64,000 nt of DNA from contig JAEZKC010000006.1 in assembly GCA_023436205.1 (NCBI GenBank), forward strand, positions 1 through 64,000, in the 5' to 3' direction. How positions within the stretch are numbered: the stretch's first letter is position 1; every line of letters begins with the position of its first letter. Source of the stretch: Fibrobacterota bacterium (lineage in GTDB: Bacteria; Fibrobacterota; Chitinivibrionia; Chitinivibrionales; Chitinispirillaceae). Of this stretch, positions 1 to 9,024 are shown one piece after another. Below the pieces are notes generated by a model. It was not told the origin of the DNA. It worked only from the letters and a program-made list of their open reading frames with translations, and did no database searches. A program made the translations under genes and the position numbers.

Positions 1-101
1 TATCGGCATCGGCACGGTATCGGCATCGGCACGGTATCGGCATCGGCACGGTATCGGCATCGGGAACGGGAACGGGAACGGTATCGGGAACGGGAACGGG
101 A
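1..101. repeat. Short tandem repeat, 17-bp units decaying into GGGAAC hexamers
   Basis: Three exact 17-bp units TATCGGCATCGGCACGG run from base 1 to 51. A fourth partial unit then passes into a run of GGGAAC hexamers, with one interspersed GGTATC, up to about base 100. The array is cut by the window edge, so its full size is unknown. There are no spacers between units, so this is not a CRISPR array. No ORF of coding character crosses it. Confidence 0.9.
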
Positions 102-118
102 TAAATCCCGTCCCTGAA

Positions 119-250
119 TGAATGTCAAGCCCGGTGAACCGGGCTGCGGAAGGGGAAATTGTCACGGTTTTTGTACCCCGGTTCACCGGGGTTTACTTTC
201 TTTCAGAGGCGTCATTTATGGCGCTTCGGTGTATGGCGCCTCTGGAATAA
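119..250. repeat. Dispersed repeat, copy 1
   Basis: This stretch matches 22915-23040. The best block is 196-224 against 22996-23024, 28 of 29 identical by eye (CTTTCTTTCAG, A or G, then GGCGTCATTTATGGCGC). The flanks align less well. It contains two short hairpins, 129-144 (GCCCGGT/ACCGGGC) and 175-192 (ACCCCGGT/ACCGGGGT), whose cores are reverse complements of each other. No transposase is nearby. Confidence 0.65.
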
Positions 251-611
251 TGTTTATGGAATATATGCTTTTGAAATATGCTTCAGGTTTGGGCTGCCGG
301 AATCGTATGTACACCATCGGCAATCACACATTCCGGGTGTTGCTCGGAGCCATTCTGTTCTTCAGGCTCAGTCCTCTCGAGACCCGGATTGGTTGGTATA
401 TTCTTGACAATATTCAGGGATCAGAATGAGATTCGGATAGTGAAAAGCGGGATGATTTCAAGATAAATCGGTGCAGGCATTGGGTGCTGATTTTTTTTGC
501 AGAATATGGTGGGAATGGATGTCGGGATGGGATATTCCAAAACGGTACCGGTATCGGGTTAGGCGAGGTCGCCCCCCTCCTTCATCTCAAGTCATTCAGT
601 GAACATTTGCC
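251..611. other. Non-coding stretch before the chemotaxis gene
   Basis: No ORF here has a plausible ribosome binding site or recognisable product. It contains one copy (554-569) of a 16-bp core, TCGGGTTAGGCGAGGT, that recurs at 2542 and 12182. Otherwise I see nothing. Confidence 0.6.
554..580. repeat. Repeat core TCGGGTTAGGCGAGGT, copy A
   Basis: This is the shortest of three copies. The core at 554-569 is identical to 2542-2557 and 12182-12197 and is followed by a C-rich tail. The sequence GGCGAGGTCGCC inside it can fold on itself. Confidence 0.7.
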
Positions 612-640
612 TTGAAATCCTCCCATTATTAGTATATGAT
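612..640 (+). promoter_or_regulatory. Predicted sigma-70 promoter of the chemotaxis gene
   Basis: TTGAAA at 612-617 and TATGAT at 635-640 are separated by 17 bases, close to the sigma-70 optimum. The promoter lies 36 bases before the GTG start at 676. Confidence 0.6.
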
Positions 641-675
641 TACTAACTCACACCAGTAATAACAGGAGGTCTCTC

Positions 676-2355
676 GTGAAAAATTTGAAATTCAGGACCA
701 AGCTGATTATTCTTATTTGCGGTATCTTGATTCTCTACGGCATCAGTTTTATCCTCATTTCCCAGAACATTCTTCTGAAGGTTGCCAATGATGAAAAGCA
801 GGTAATGACCCGTGAGATGGTCAACTCCGCTTTGGGGATACTCAAACACTACAACGAACTGGAAAAGGGTGGTAAACTGACAACCAGTGAGGCACAAAGC
901 AAGGCCAAAGAAATTGTTAAATCCATGGTATTCGGGGAAAACTCTTTGGACTATTTCTGGATAAACGATTTCAATCACATCATGGTCGCTCATCCACTTC
1001 GACCGGACCTGGAAGGAAAGGACGTTTCTGAGCTGGTAGACCCTAAAGGCGTTTACTTCATGAAAGAGGTTGTTAATGTATGTAAAAAAGACGGAAAAGG
1101 CTACGTCAGTTATCATTGGCAGTACTATAATGAAAAGAACCGGTTGGAACCCAAGCTGTCGTACGTTGCAGAATTTAAGCCATGGGGATGGATTGTAGGA
1201 ACTGGAATATATGTTAATGATATTAAAGTCAAGCTTCAAAACTCTCGCAATACCCTTGGGATTCTCTCATTGATTGCAATCATAGTTGCATCGCTTATAG
1301 CCGTAAGTTTTGCGGTACTGATGATGCGTCCTATTGTACAAACCAGTGCCATGCTTAAGGATATTGCCCAGGGTGAGGGTGATTTGACCAAGCGCCTTAC
1401 CATAAAGAACAACGATGAAATCGGGGAGCTTGCAACCTGGTTTAATCTGTTTGTGGAAAAGATCCAGAGTATCATTTCCAAGATAAACGGAAATGCAGGC
1501 ACACTCTCCTCGGCATGTGAGGAACTTTCTTCAATTTCCACCCAAATTGCAGCCAGTGCTGAAGAGATGACCGCACAGTCCACAAGCGTTTCATCTTCTA
1601 CAGAACAGGCCAATGCAAATGTAAACACCATCTCTGCCGCGGCCGAACAGATGTCCTCGCAAGTAAATGCAGTCGCCGTTGCCATTGAAGAGATGAGTGC
1701 ATCACTCAATGAGGTCGCCCGTTCCTGTCAGGAGGAGATGAAAATGGCATCCCGGGCTACAGAGGAAGCCCGGGGAAGCCGGGAAAAGATGAACGCTTTG
1801 GGATCTTCCGCAAAATCAATCGGAAAAGTTGTTGAAGTGATAAATGATATAGCAGATCAGACAAACCTGCTTGCTCTCAACGCCACCATTGAAGCGGCAT
1901 CAGCCGGAGATGCAGGAAAAGGATTTGCGGTGGTGGCCAGTGAAGTAAAGGAGCTGGCAAGACAGACCGCTCAGGCCACTCAGGAAATCCGCAAAGAGAT
2001 CGAGCAGATGCAGAATAGTACACAAAGTGCAGTTTCGGCGATTGAATCCATTGCTGAAATTATCGAGCAGATAAACTCCTTCTCCCAGACAATTGTAAGT
2101 GCAGTTGAGGAGCAGAGTGCAACTGTACAGGAGATTTCCAAAAACGTAAGCGGCGTCAGCAGCGGGTCTCAGGAAGTGGCCAGGAATGTTGCTGAATCTG
2201 CGGCGGGGCTTTCAGAAATTTCCCGGAACATTGTAGGGGTCAACGAAGCAGCATCTCAGACAACCCAGGGAGTAAGCCAGATCAACACCAGCGCTTCAGA
2301 GCTGGCTCGACTTGCCACGGAATTGCATGGAATAGTACGTCAGTTCAAGATTTGA
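676..2355 (+). CDS. Methyl-accepting chemotaxis protein with Cache sensor
   Basis: This is an inner-membrane chemoreceptor of 559 residues. A first membrane segment at about residues 10-30 is followed by a single Cache (sCache_2-type) periplasmic sensor at about 35-185, with motifs such as FWINDFNHIMVAHP and WGWIVGTGIYV. A second membrane segment lies at about 191-215, then a HAMP domain (GEGDLTKRL) and the long cytoplasmic coiled coil. The signalling tip is clear at about 395-425 (DQTNLLALNATIEAA and GKGFAVVASEVKELAR). It ends in FKI without a CheR-tethering pentapeptide. The GTG start follows AGGAGG at a normal distance. No other che genes are in the window, so it probably acts with a chemotaxis core encoded elsewhere. 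The ligand is unknown; Cache_2 receptors often sense small organic acids. Confidence 0.95.
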   Translation: MKNLKFRTKLIILICGILILYGISFILISQNILLKVANDEKQVMTREMVNSALGILKHYNELEKGGKLTTSEAQSKAKEIVKSMVFGENSLDYFWINDFNHIMVAHPLRPDLEGKDVSELVDPKGVYFMKEVVNVCKKDGKGYVSYHWQYYNEKNRLEPKLSYVAEFKPWGWIVGTGIYVNDIKVKLQNSRNTLGILSLIAIIVASLIAVSFAVLMMRPIVQTSAMLKDIAQGEGDLTKRLTIKNNDEIGELATWFNLFVEKIQSIISKINGNAGTLSSACEELSSISTQIAASAEEMTAQSTSVSSSTEQANANVNTISAAAEQMSSQVNAVAVAIEEMSASLNEVARSCQEEMKMASRATEEARGSREKMNALGSSAKSIGKVVEVINDIADQTNLLALNATIEAASAGDAGKGFAVVASEVKELARQTAQATQEIRKEIEQMQNSTQSAVSAIESIAEIIEQINSFSQTIVSAVEEQSATVQEISKNVSGVSSGSQEVARNVAESAAGLSEISRNIVGVNEAASQTTQGVSQINTSASELARLATELHGIVRQFKI

Positions 2356-2498
2356 ACATTGTCAGAGCGGGATTTCCGGGGGGGAACGGGGAGAACGGGA
2401 TTCCCCGGAAACGTGATAAATCCAGTCCTCAAAGAAACCAAGCTGCCGGAGGGAAAAAATGTCTATCTCAAACCGCTCTCATTTTTCCCGCTTGACCG

Positions 2499-2572
2499 TC
2501 TATACTTTGACATGTAACAGGGCCTAAGTTCATGATACAGTTCGGGTTAGGCGAGGTTCGAGCCCGCCTCCA
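2499..2572. repeat. Dispersed repeat with core TCGGGTTAGGCGAGGT, copy B
   Basis: The core at 2542-2557 sits inside a longer segment that aligns with 12137-12213, sharing CTAAGTTCATGAT just before the core. It lies between the convergent ends of the chemotaxis gene and the SHOCT gene. Confidence 0.7.
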
Positions 2573-2794
2573 TCACATCAGATCCCTCTTTCTTTCCTCA
2601 AACTCCGCCTTGGAAATCTCTCCCCGGGCGTATCTCTTTTTTAAAATGTCCATGGCTGATTCAGGTCCGGCCGGGGCGGCAGGGTTTCTCTGCGCCGCTT
2701 TCACAACCCAGTAGATTATCGCTGCGACAAGAAGAATCCATAATATCATCATAAAACCGCCTCCCCATCCCCAGTTCATATGATCCCACCACAT
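2573..2794 (-). CDS. Small membrane SHOCT-domain protein
   Basis: This 73-residue protein has an aromatic, Trp/Gly-rich N-terminus and one membrane segment at about residues 13-31 (MMILWILLVAAIIYWVV). A C-terminal SHOCT motif (DILKKRYARGEISKAEFEER) follows at about 48-70. SHOCT helices are short oligomerisation or C-terminal modules. Small proteins of this type are commonly encoded next to heavy-metal P-type ATPases, as here with the CopB-like pump upstream on the same strand. A helper or regulatory role in copper handling is inference from position. AAAGGAGATC precedes the ATG. Confidence 0.85.
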   Translation of the reverse strand: MWWDHMNWGWGGGFMMILWILLVAAIIYWVVKAAQRNPAAPAGPESAMDILKKRYARGEISKAEFEERKRDLM

Positions 2795-2923
2795 AACAAG
2801 ATCTCCTTTACATTATCAAATTGGTTCACTGCTGATTCCCGGAATACGCGGCGGCATTTATGACCCTTTATAAGCCGATCCATGAAATGCTTCCTTTATG
2901 TCGCCCTGTAAATTCTCCCCTCC

Positions 2924-4975
2924 TCACCCAAACCTCAGCAGCTTTGCATTAATCGCAACTATCACCGTGCTCAGCGACATAAAAGCCGCTCCCAGTGCAG
3001 GGCTGAGCACAATCCCCAGGCTGTAGAGCACCCCCGCTGCAAGCGGAATGGCCACTGCATTATAACCGGTGGCCCACCAGAGATTCTGCACCATTTTTCG
3101 GTAGGTGGCTTTGGCAAGCCCGATCACTGCCACCACATCTTCTGGGTTGCTTTTAACAAGTATTATATCCGCAGTTTCGGCCGCCACGTCGGTACCCGCT
3201 CCGATCGCTATCCCCACATCCGCCTGCGCCAGCGCAGGAGCATCGTTTATTCCATCCCCGGTCATGGCGGTAATCAGCCCCCGGGACTGCACCTCTTTGA
3301 CTTTGGCAACCTTCTCCTGCGGAAGCACCTCCGCAAAGTATTCCTCTATGCCAATCTCTCGAGCCACCCATTCAGCCACCCGCTTGTTATCACCGGTAAT
3401 CATCATGGGCCTGATCCCCATCTCTTTTAGCTTGGAGATCGCACCTTTGGATTCCGGTCTGATGATATCCGATAAGGCCACCGCCCCCTCCACTTTACCG
3501 TCGATAACCACATAGACTACCGTTTTGCCGCTCTCCCGCAGTTTGGTGATACTCTCTTTCTTCACTTCTATACCCTTTTCCCGCAGGTACCCCGGAGACA
3601 CAACCAGCACCTCATGCCCCTCCACCATCCCCCGGGCCCCCTTGCCGGTTATGGCTCTGAAATCTGTCACTTCCAACTTTTTAGGTGATGACTCCACTAT
3701 TCCTTTAGCAATCGGATGCTCCGAATGAACCTCCACCGTTGCGGCGAGAGTGAGAATTTTTGTCTTGTCGTAGGCTGTACTGAGAGAAATAACATCGCTC
3801 ACTCCGAATTTTCCCAGTGTGAGGGTGCCTGTTTTGTCAAACAGTACCGCCTGGATATTTCTGGCTTTTTCAAAGGCGGAGCGCTGCTTTATGAGCAGGC
3901 CGTGCGATGCGGAAAGGGCGGTGGACATGGCTATGACAAGCGGAATGGCCAGCCCCAGGGCATGCGGGCACGCTATGACCATAACCGTTACTGTTCTTTC
4001 GAGGGCGAATTCGAAGTTGGTATTGAGAACTAGCAGCCAGGCAAGCAGGGTTAAGAATCCTGCGCCAAGGGCGATACCGGTAAGCCAAACCGCAGCTCTA
4101 TCTGCCAGATCTTGAGTTCGGGAGCGCCCGGCCTGCGCCTGTCGCACCAGGTTTATCACCTGCGACAGAAAAGAATCGGCACCTGTCTTTTCCACTATGA
4201 CTGTAACAGACCCTTCTCCATTGACAGAGCCGCCAATTACCTGGGCCCCTGCCTTTTTGTGCACCGGAAGAGATTCCCCGGTCACCATGGCTTCGTTGAT
4301 GGACGATTCACCTTCGACTATTCTCCCGTCAACAGGTACCTTTTCTCCAGGTTTGACAAGTACCTTGTCGCCGGGTTTTATTTCCTGAAGATCAACTTCC
4401 TGAATATTTCCGTCTACGATTTTGTGTGCCTGTGATGGTAATAATTTTACAAGAGACTCAACCGCCTGAGAGGCCCCGGCTACGGTTCTCATCTCGATCC
4501 AGTGCCCCAGAAGCATTACATCGATAAGAGTGGCCAGTTCCCAGAAAAACACCTCTCCTGCAACTCCGAATACCACTATGCTGCTGTAGATGTAAGCCAC
4601 CGAAATTGCCAGACCGATGAGCGTCATCATTCCGGGCTGCCGGTATTTAAGCTCATTGACAAGTCCCTTTAAAAATGGCCACCCCCCGTAAAAGTACACG
4701 AATGATGAAAGAGCCCAGAGCACATACATGTCGCCTGTAAACTGGAGCGTTTCTCTTACACCAAGCACACTCTGGATAAGTGGAGAGAGTATGAGAATGG
4801 GGATGGTGATTATGAGTGAAACCCAGAAGCGGCGCTTGAAATCGGCAATATTGTGCCCGTGATGGCGCCCGTGGTGGGGGTTACCCATTTGATGCTCTTC
4901 GTGGGCGGTGGTGTGTGTCCCGGCACCTTTGGGATGTTCTTGTGAACCGTGGTTCATGTGGTCATGATTCTGCAT
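2924..4975 (-). CDS. copB: Copper-translocating P-type ATPase, CopB type
   Basis: This 683-residue P1B ATPase pumps copper or silver out across the inner membrane. The N-terminus (about residues 1-45) is very rich in His and lacks a CxxC heavy-metal domain. Visible catalytic motifs in order are TGES of the actuator domain (about 230), CPH in the transport helix (about 335), the phosphorylated DKTGTLT (about 380) and GDGINDAPA (about 570). CPH instead of CPC, plus a His-rich N-terminus, are the marks of the P1B-3 / CopB group. The ATG follows AGGGAGAAC. It is probably co-transcribed with the SHOCT gene 129 bases downstream. Substrate (Cu+, Cu2+ or Ag+) is assigned from the family only. Confidence 0.92.
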   Translation of the reverse strand: MQNHDHMNHGSQEHPKGAGTHTTAHEEHQMGNPHHGRHHGHNIADFKRRFWVSLIITIPILILSPLIQSVLGVRETLQFTGDMYVLWALSSFVYFYGGWPFLKGLVNELKYRQPGMMTLIGLAISVAYIYSSIVVFGVAGEVFFWELATLIDVMLLGHWIEMRTVAGASQAVESLVKLLPSQAHKIVDGNIQEVDLQEIKPGDKVLVKPGEKVPVDGRIVEGESSINEAMVTGESLPVHKKAGAQVIGGSVNGEGSVTVIVEKTGADSFLSQVINLVRQAQAGRSRTQDLADRAAVWLTGIALGAGFLTLLAWLLVLNTNFEFALERTVTVMVIACPHALGLAIPLVIAMSTALSASHGLLIKQRSAFEKARNIQAVLFDKTGTLTLGKFGVSDVISLSTAYDKTKILTLAATVEVHSEHPIAKGIVESSPKKLEVTDFRAITGKGARGMVEGHEVLVVSPGYLREKGIEVKKESITKLRESGKTVVYVVIDGKVEGAVALSDIIRPESKGAISKLKEMGIRPMMITGDNKRVAEWVAREIGIEEYFAEVLPQEKVAKVKEVQSRGLITAMTGDGINDAPALAQADVGIAIGAGTDVAAETADIILVKSNPEDVVAVIGLAKATYRKMVQNLWWATGYNAVAIPLAAGVLYSLGIVLSPALGAAFMSLSTVIVAINAKLLRFG

Positions 4976-5224
4976 GCATTGTTCTCCCTGGAATAATCTC
5001 TATCTTTAAAACGCAAACGCTATACCGGATAAGCTGTTTTCAGGTTTGTCGGGAGTATTTATACAAGTTCTCTGTGCATTCAGATGCCTCCTTGTCCGGC
5101 TATGCACTTCGCATTCGCACAGCGTAGTCATCGAAAACAGTTGTAGCAAACCTTCCATTTCAAACGTTTAATCTACAGAATAACGGGATCCCCTGATCAT
5201 TTACTTTAGCAGCTGAGGTGTGCA

Positions 5225-7249
5225 ATGTCATACTCAAAATATCTAACTCATTTTGTGCGCAGCAGAACATATCTGGATGATGAACTAGATGAAGAATCGT
5301 GCGACAGCAAACCCTCTACTATGATTCATGTGGTTGATTTCGAGGACAAAGTAGACTTCAGGCTCTATATACTGCTCAGTGTATGCCTGCTGATAGCTTC
5401 CGGGGTAGGCTACTGGTTTCAGACTAGAGAGGCGGTTACTACGGTGCGAGATTTTTATGAACCTGTTCCCCAACCGCAGGTGACGGCGCAGCAGAAATCA
5501 AAAACAGAGACTCCGCCGCAGAAAGTGTCTGTTGCCAAAACAAGTGTAGACCCCCGAAGCAGAGTAACTCACAAGGGTATGGCTGGATTGATTAGCGGAC
5601 AGATTAAGGGTAAGCAGGCTTCCCCGGATATATTTGGTAAAGGCGGATTTGCCTCCGATATCGATGCCGTTATCTCCGGTGTAGGAGGTATAAAGGCCGG
5701 GGGAGGTAATGGCGTGGGACGACGGGGTTTATCGGGAATAGGCTACGGTGCAGGTTACGGCAGCGGATTCGGGGGCGGGTCAATAGCATCTATGCGAGTA
5801 TTTGAGGGAAACGCTGCTCTGACGGAGCTTGAAATGAATACCGAGGAGTACAGCCACATTGCCGAGAACGGTTTCAAGGAGGCTCTTTCCTCGCCTCTGT
5901 CTACTTTTTCCATTGATGTGGATGTGGCATCTTACAGTAACGTGAGGCGGTTCCTGAGCATGGAAAGCCTGCCTCCGCCCGATGCTGTACGCATAGAGGA
6001 GATGATCAACTATTTCAGCTACGATTATGATCCCCCCGTCAATGAACATCCGTTTTCCATTACGACAGAAGTTGCAGTCTGCCCCTGGGAGAAAAGTCAT
6101 AAACTTGTTCTGGTGGGACTTCAGGGCAAGATTGTCGACAAACGAGATATCCCTCCAAGTAACCTCGTATTCCTCATCGATGTTTCCGGTTCAATGGGTA
6201 TGCCCAATAAGCTTCCATTAGTGAAACAGTCATTGTGGATGTTGGTGGAGCAGCTCAGGGAGGAGGATCGGGTATCAATAGTAGTGTATGCGGGGGCTGC
6301 TGGGCTGGTGCTTCCGTCAACTTCTGGAAGCGAAAAAAGCAGAATCGGACGCTCATTGGATAAGCTTGAAGCTGGCGGATCAACTGCAGGAGGTCATGGT
6401 ATTGCCTTGGCATACAAAGTCGCCCGGGAGAATTTGATAAAAAATGGGAACAACCGGGTAATCCTCGCCACTGATGGTGATTTCAATGTGGGTGTGTCAA
6501 GCGATGGGGAACTGGTGCGAATGATCGAGAAAGAGAGGGAAAACAGCATATTCTTGACTGTCCTTGGTTTTGGTATGGGTAACTATAAAGATTCCAAAAT
6601 GGAGCAGCTTGCCGATAAGGGCAACGGAAATTACGCCTACATTGATAATCTTACCGAAGCACGCAAAGTGTTTGTGGAACAGATGGCGGGAACGCTTCTT
6701 ACCATTGCAAAGGATGTAAAAGTACAGGTGGAGTTCAATCCGGCGCTTGTGGCTCAGTACAGATTGATCGGTTATGAGAACAGGGTGATGGCCAAGGAGG
6801 ATTTCAATGATGACAAGAAAGATGCCGGTGAACTGGGCGCAGGTCACAGTGTGACTGCTCTTTACGAAATTGTTCCTGTGGGCAGCAATGTCGAATCCTA
6901 TGTTGATGAGCTTAAATATCAAAGCGTAAACGTTTCCGATGCCGCATATCGCAATGGTGAGATGATGACAGTAAAGCTCAGGTACAAAAAGCCCAACGAG
7001 AATGAAAGCAGGCTTCTTACTCATGTAGTGATGAGCGGACCTGAAAGCACTTATCTATCCGATAATCTGGGCTTTGCTTCTGCGGTTGCGGGTTTCGGGA
7101 TGATTCTTCGTGGTTCAGAGCACAAGGGTAGTTTTACTGTTGATGATGTGCTTCAGCAGGCACGCGTACACATCGGAAATGATAGGTTCGGGTACAGACA
7201 GGAATTTGTCTCGCTGGTTAAGAAGTATTCCGGATTGCGGAGAAGCTGA
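5225..7249 (+). CDS. YfbK-like vWA-domain membrane protein
   Basis: This 674-residue protein has one N-terminal membrane segment (about residues 46-64), a Gly-rich low-complexity linker (about 140-185), an N-terminal vWF_A-type region (about 205-270, FSIDVDVASYSNVRRFL), a von Willebrand A domain and a DUF3520 C-terminal region. The metal-ion-dependent adhesion site begins with DVSGS at about 319. This domain order is that of the YfbK family, whose role is poorly known. Its membrane anchoring is evident; partners are not. The gene stands alone and faces the CDF gene convergently. GAGGTG precedes the ATG. Confidence 0.88.
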   Translation: MSYSKYLTHFVRSRTYLDDELDEESCDSKPSTMIHVVDFEDKVDFRLYILLSVCLLIASGVGYWFQTREAVTTVRDFYEPVPQPQVTAQQKSKTETPPQKVSVAKTSVDPRSRVTHKGMAGLISGQIKGKQASPDIFGKGGFASDIDAVISGVGGIKAGGGNGVGRRGLSGIGYGAGYGSGFGGGSIASMRVFEGNAALTELEMNTEEYSHIAENGFKEALSSPLSTFSIDVDVASYSNVRRFLSMESLPPPDAVRIEEMINYFSYDYDPPVNEHPFSITTEVAVCPWEKSHKLVLVGLQGKIVDKRDIPPSNLVFLIDVSGSMGMPNKLPLVKQSLWMLVEQLREEDRVSIVVYAGAAGLVLPSTSGSEKSRIGRSLDKLEAGGSTAGGHGIALAYKVARENLIKNGNNRVILATDGDFNVGVSSDGELVRMIEKERENSIFLTVLGFGMGNYKDSKMEQLADKGNGNYAYIDNLTEARKVFVEQMAGTLLTIAKDVKVQVEFNPALVAQYRLIGYENRVMAKEDFNDDKKDAGELGAGHSVTALYEIVPVGSNVESYVDELKYQSVNVSDAAYRNGEMMTVKLRYKKPNENESRLLTHVVMSGPESTYLSDNLGFASAVAGFGMILRGSEHKGSFTVDDVLQQARVHIGNDRFGYRQEFVSLVKKYSGLRRS

Positions 7250-7273
7250 GTGGGCATTGCGGGTGGCTTTTGA

Positions 7274-7292
7274 GGGCGGTAAAACACCGCCC
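7274..7292. terminator. Hairpin between convergent genes
   Basis: A 7-bp GC stem, GGGCGGT / ACCGCCC with an AAAAC loop, lies between the ends of the vWA gene and the CDF gene. There is no good T tract on either side, so it is only a possible bidirectional terminator. Confidence 0.4.
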
Positions 7293-7343
7293 CTTAAAGA
7301 AATAAATAGTTCGGTAAACCGGACTGTCGATAGCCGGAACTTT

Positions 7344-8285
7344 TTACTTCTTATTGTGTCGGGTCAGACTGCAATCGCAGACAAGCTTGGGAGCCATCGT
7401 GTCACATCCTCTGCACTCGTCAAATCGAAACGGTTCACAGTGAATCGTGGATACAATATTCAGTGCATTGTTCAGTTTTTTTTCAATCTCTTCAGCTTCG
7501 TTATGTACCTCGTCAAGAGACATCTCTCCGGGAAATCTCACATGAAGAGAAACCTCCAGATGCTGACCATAGCGGTGAAGGTGAATATGGTGGATGTCCT
7601 TGGCATGTGAGGAACTGTTTTTAATGATCGCCCTTATATCTCGTGACAGTTTCTCATCTGGTGCCTCACCGAGCAGAACTGCTGAAGACTCTTTCAATAT
7701 ACTGACGGCAGTATGAAAGAGGAAACCTGCCATGATCAGCCCCAAAGCTCCATCCATCCACCAGAAACTCCTGCCGGCAATAGCTCCCGCTATGATGATG
7801 ATCGTTGTCAAGGCATCACTTCTATGGTGCCAGCCATCTGCGGCAATCGATTTGGAACCGGTTTTCCTTGCTATCTGAAAACTGTATTGGGCAAGCCCCT
7901 CTTTAGCCAGAATGGTCGTCCCTAAAAGAAAGAGAGAAAATGCTGTGTATTGGGTTCCTTTATGCTGCAACAGAAGCGCAATCGAATCTCTGAAAAATTC
8001 CATTCCCACCACAGCCAGCAGCACACTGATGACAATTGCACCTATCAACTCCGCGCGCCCGTGCCCGAACGGATGCTCCCGGTCAGCTTTGCGGCCGGAA
8101 ATCCAGATGCCTGCAATCACCACAAGTGAAGTGAGTGAATCAGAAAGCGTATGCCAGGCATCGGCATTGATGGCAACAGAATTTTCCCTCTGGGCAATAT
8201 AGAGCTTGAAAACAAATAACACTATATTCACCAGTACGGAGATAACCCCAGCCCGGTAACCTAATTTTGAATTCAATTCATTCAT
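7344..8285 (-). CDS. Cation diffusion facilitator family transporter
   Basis: This is a metal/proton antiporter of the CDF family, 313 residues from the chosen start, with about six membrane segments. Metal-site motifs are visible: ADAWHTLSDS in TM2 and DGWHHRSDALTT in TM5, with DREHPFGHGRAE in the loop between TM2 and TM3. A cytoplasmic ferredoxin-like C-domain follows, and the tail carries several Cys (CRGCDT, CDC). I chose the ATG at 8285 because it overlaps the end of the marR gene by 8 bases (ATGAATGA), a typical coupled arrangement; an ATG at 8315 would overlap more. Zn, Fe or Mn efflux is possible. Control by the adjacent MarR protein is likely. Confidence 0.9.
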   Translation of the reverse strand: MNELNSKLGYRAGVISVLVNIVLFVFKLYIAQRENSVAINADAWHTLSDSLTSLVVIAGIWISGRKADREHPFGHGRAELIGAIVISVLLAVVGMEFFRDSIALLLQHKGTQYTAFSLFLLGTTILAKEGLAQYSFQIARKTGSKSIAADGWHHRSDALTTIIIIAGAIAGRSFWWMDGALGLIMAGFLFHTAVSILKESSAVLLGEAPDEKLSRDIRAIIKNSSSHAKDIHHIHLHRYGQHLEVSLHVRFPGEMSLDEVHNEAEEIEKKLNNALNIVSTIHCEPFRFDECRGCDTMAPKLVCDCSLTRHNKK

Positions 8286-8712
8286 GTTCAGCCTCAGTTT
8301 GGAATGTTTTAACAAGGAGATTCATAAGCGTTTTCACTTCACTTTTTCTCAACCTTTTCTGCATCATTTCAGCAATGGCCTCATGGGCTTTGCGATGGAG
8401 ATTTGCGATCCGCTGTCCTTCCAGACTTAATTTCACCTTTACAACCCGTTTGTCAAATGTGTCCTGTGTTTTCTGCACCAGATTCTTCTCTGAAAGTGTC
8501 TTGAGTGCTGCAGTTACAGAGGGGAGCTTTACTCCCAGAGCTTCAGCGATATCACTTATTGTGGGGTTTTCAAGTGAGGTGATCGCTTCCAAATATCTCA
8601 GCTGCGGTAAGGTAATCTCTCCCGACCTGCTGTTGTTTATGTAATGCTCTTCGAAACTGGAGACTAAATCGGTCAGCTGCTCGATTAATTCCACTAGCTG
8701 CTCATTGGCCAT
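8278..8712 (-). CDS. MarR-family transcriptional regulator
   Basis: This 144-residue winged-helix protein is of the MarR type. The HTH region is at about residues 45-75 (TISDIAEALGVKLPSVTAAL), followed by the wing with a DKR motif (FDKRVVKVKLS). It is the first gene of a two-gene unit with the CDF transporter, so it probably senses a metal, or a compound exported with it, and controls both genes. A TTAG-N6-CTAA inverted repeat lies 17 bases before its start. Confidence 0.92.
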   Translation of the reverse strand: MANEQLVELIEQLTDLVSSFEEHYINNSRSGEITLPQLRYLEAITSLENPTISDIAEALGVKLPSVTAALKTLSEKNLVQKTQDTFDKRVVKVKLSLEGQRIANLHRKAHEAIAEMMQKRLRKSEVKTLMNLLVKTFQTEAEHE

Positions 8713-8728
8713 GTGAACTCCCGAAAAT

Positions 8729-8742
8729 TTAGTTTTGTCTAA
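8729..8742. promoter_or_regulatory. Candidate MarR operator
   Basis: TTAG (8729-8732) and CTAA (8739-8742) are inverted around six bases, directly upstream of the marR start. Autoregulation of MarR genes through such sites is common in the family. The assignment here is inference. Confidence 0.4.
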
Positions 8743-8827
8743 TTAATTTAAGGGATGGCCAGGTGAATGGCAAGGAATTTCATTTTGCTGCAGTTTGTCA
8801 ACAAGAAATGGAATGGAGGTTTCCGGG

Positions 8828-8959
8828 ATGTCTGGAATGAACGAATTACATTTAGCGAGCCATTCTGAAACGGAAGTTTTGTGTTGTACTCTCTGCCGGT
8901 GGCTTGATGTTTGCATTTCCTGTGCGGATAAGCTAGGAAAATATATATCCAAGGAGTAA
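8828..8959 (+). CDS. Small cysteine-rich protein, 43 residues
   Basis: I do not recognise this ORF. The start is supported by a strong GGAGG (8815-8819) eight bases before the ATG. The product has five Cys grouped as CCTLC (about residues 19-23) and CISC (29-32), which could bind a metal ion. It reads divergently from the marR gene. The stop codon overlaps the Shine-Dalgarno sequence of the next mini-ORF. A metal-linked role would fit the neighbouring MarR/CDF pair but is speculative. It could also be a remnant. Confidence 0.4.
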   Translation: MSGMNELHLASHSETEVLCCTLCRWLDVCISCADKLGKYISKE

Positions 8960-8961
8960 AA

Positions 8962-9018
8962 ATGTTAACACTTGCTATAGTTTTTCTTGTGATTGCGGTC
9001 AAGACAGCGGCGGTTTAA
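8962..9018 (+). pseudogene. Eighteen-residue ORF resembling the start of a DUF1328 protein
   Basis: A good AAGGAG lies just before the ATG, and the product begins MLTLAIVFLVIA, like the N-terminus of the small DUF1328 membrane proteins. It stops after 18 residues, so it is either a truncated remnant or a micro-peptide. Confidence 0.25.
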
Positions 9019-9024
9019 TCCTGA

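Noticed and set aside
1..101. CRISPR-like array
   Set aside because: Units of 17 bases directly abut, without spacers, and no cas genes occur.
643..1709. Minus-strand ORFs opposite the chemotaxis gene
   Set aside because: The plus-strand gene has all expected domains; the opposite frames show no recognisable product or ribosome site.
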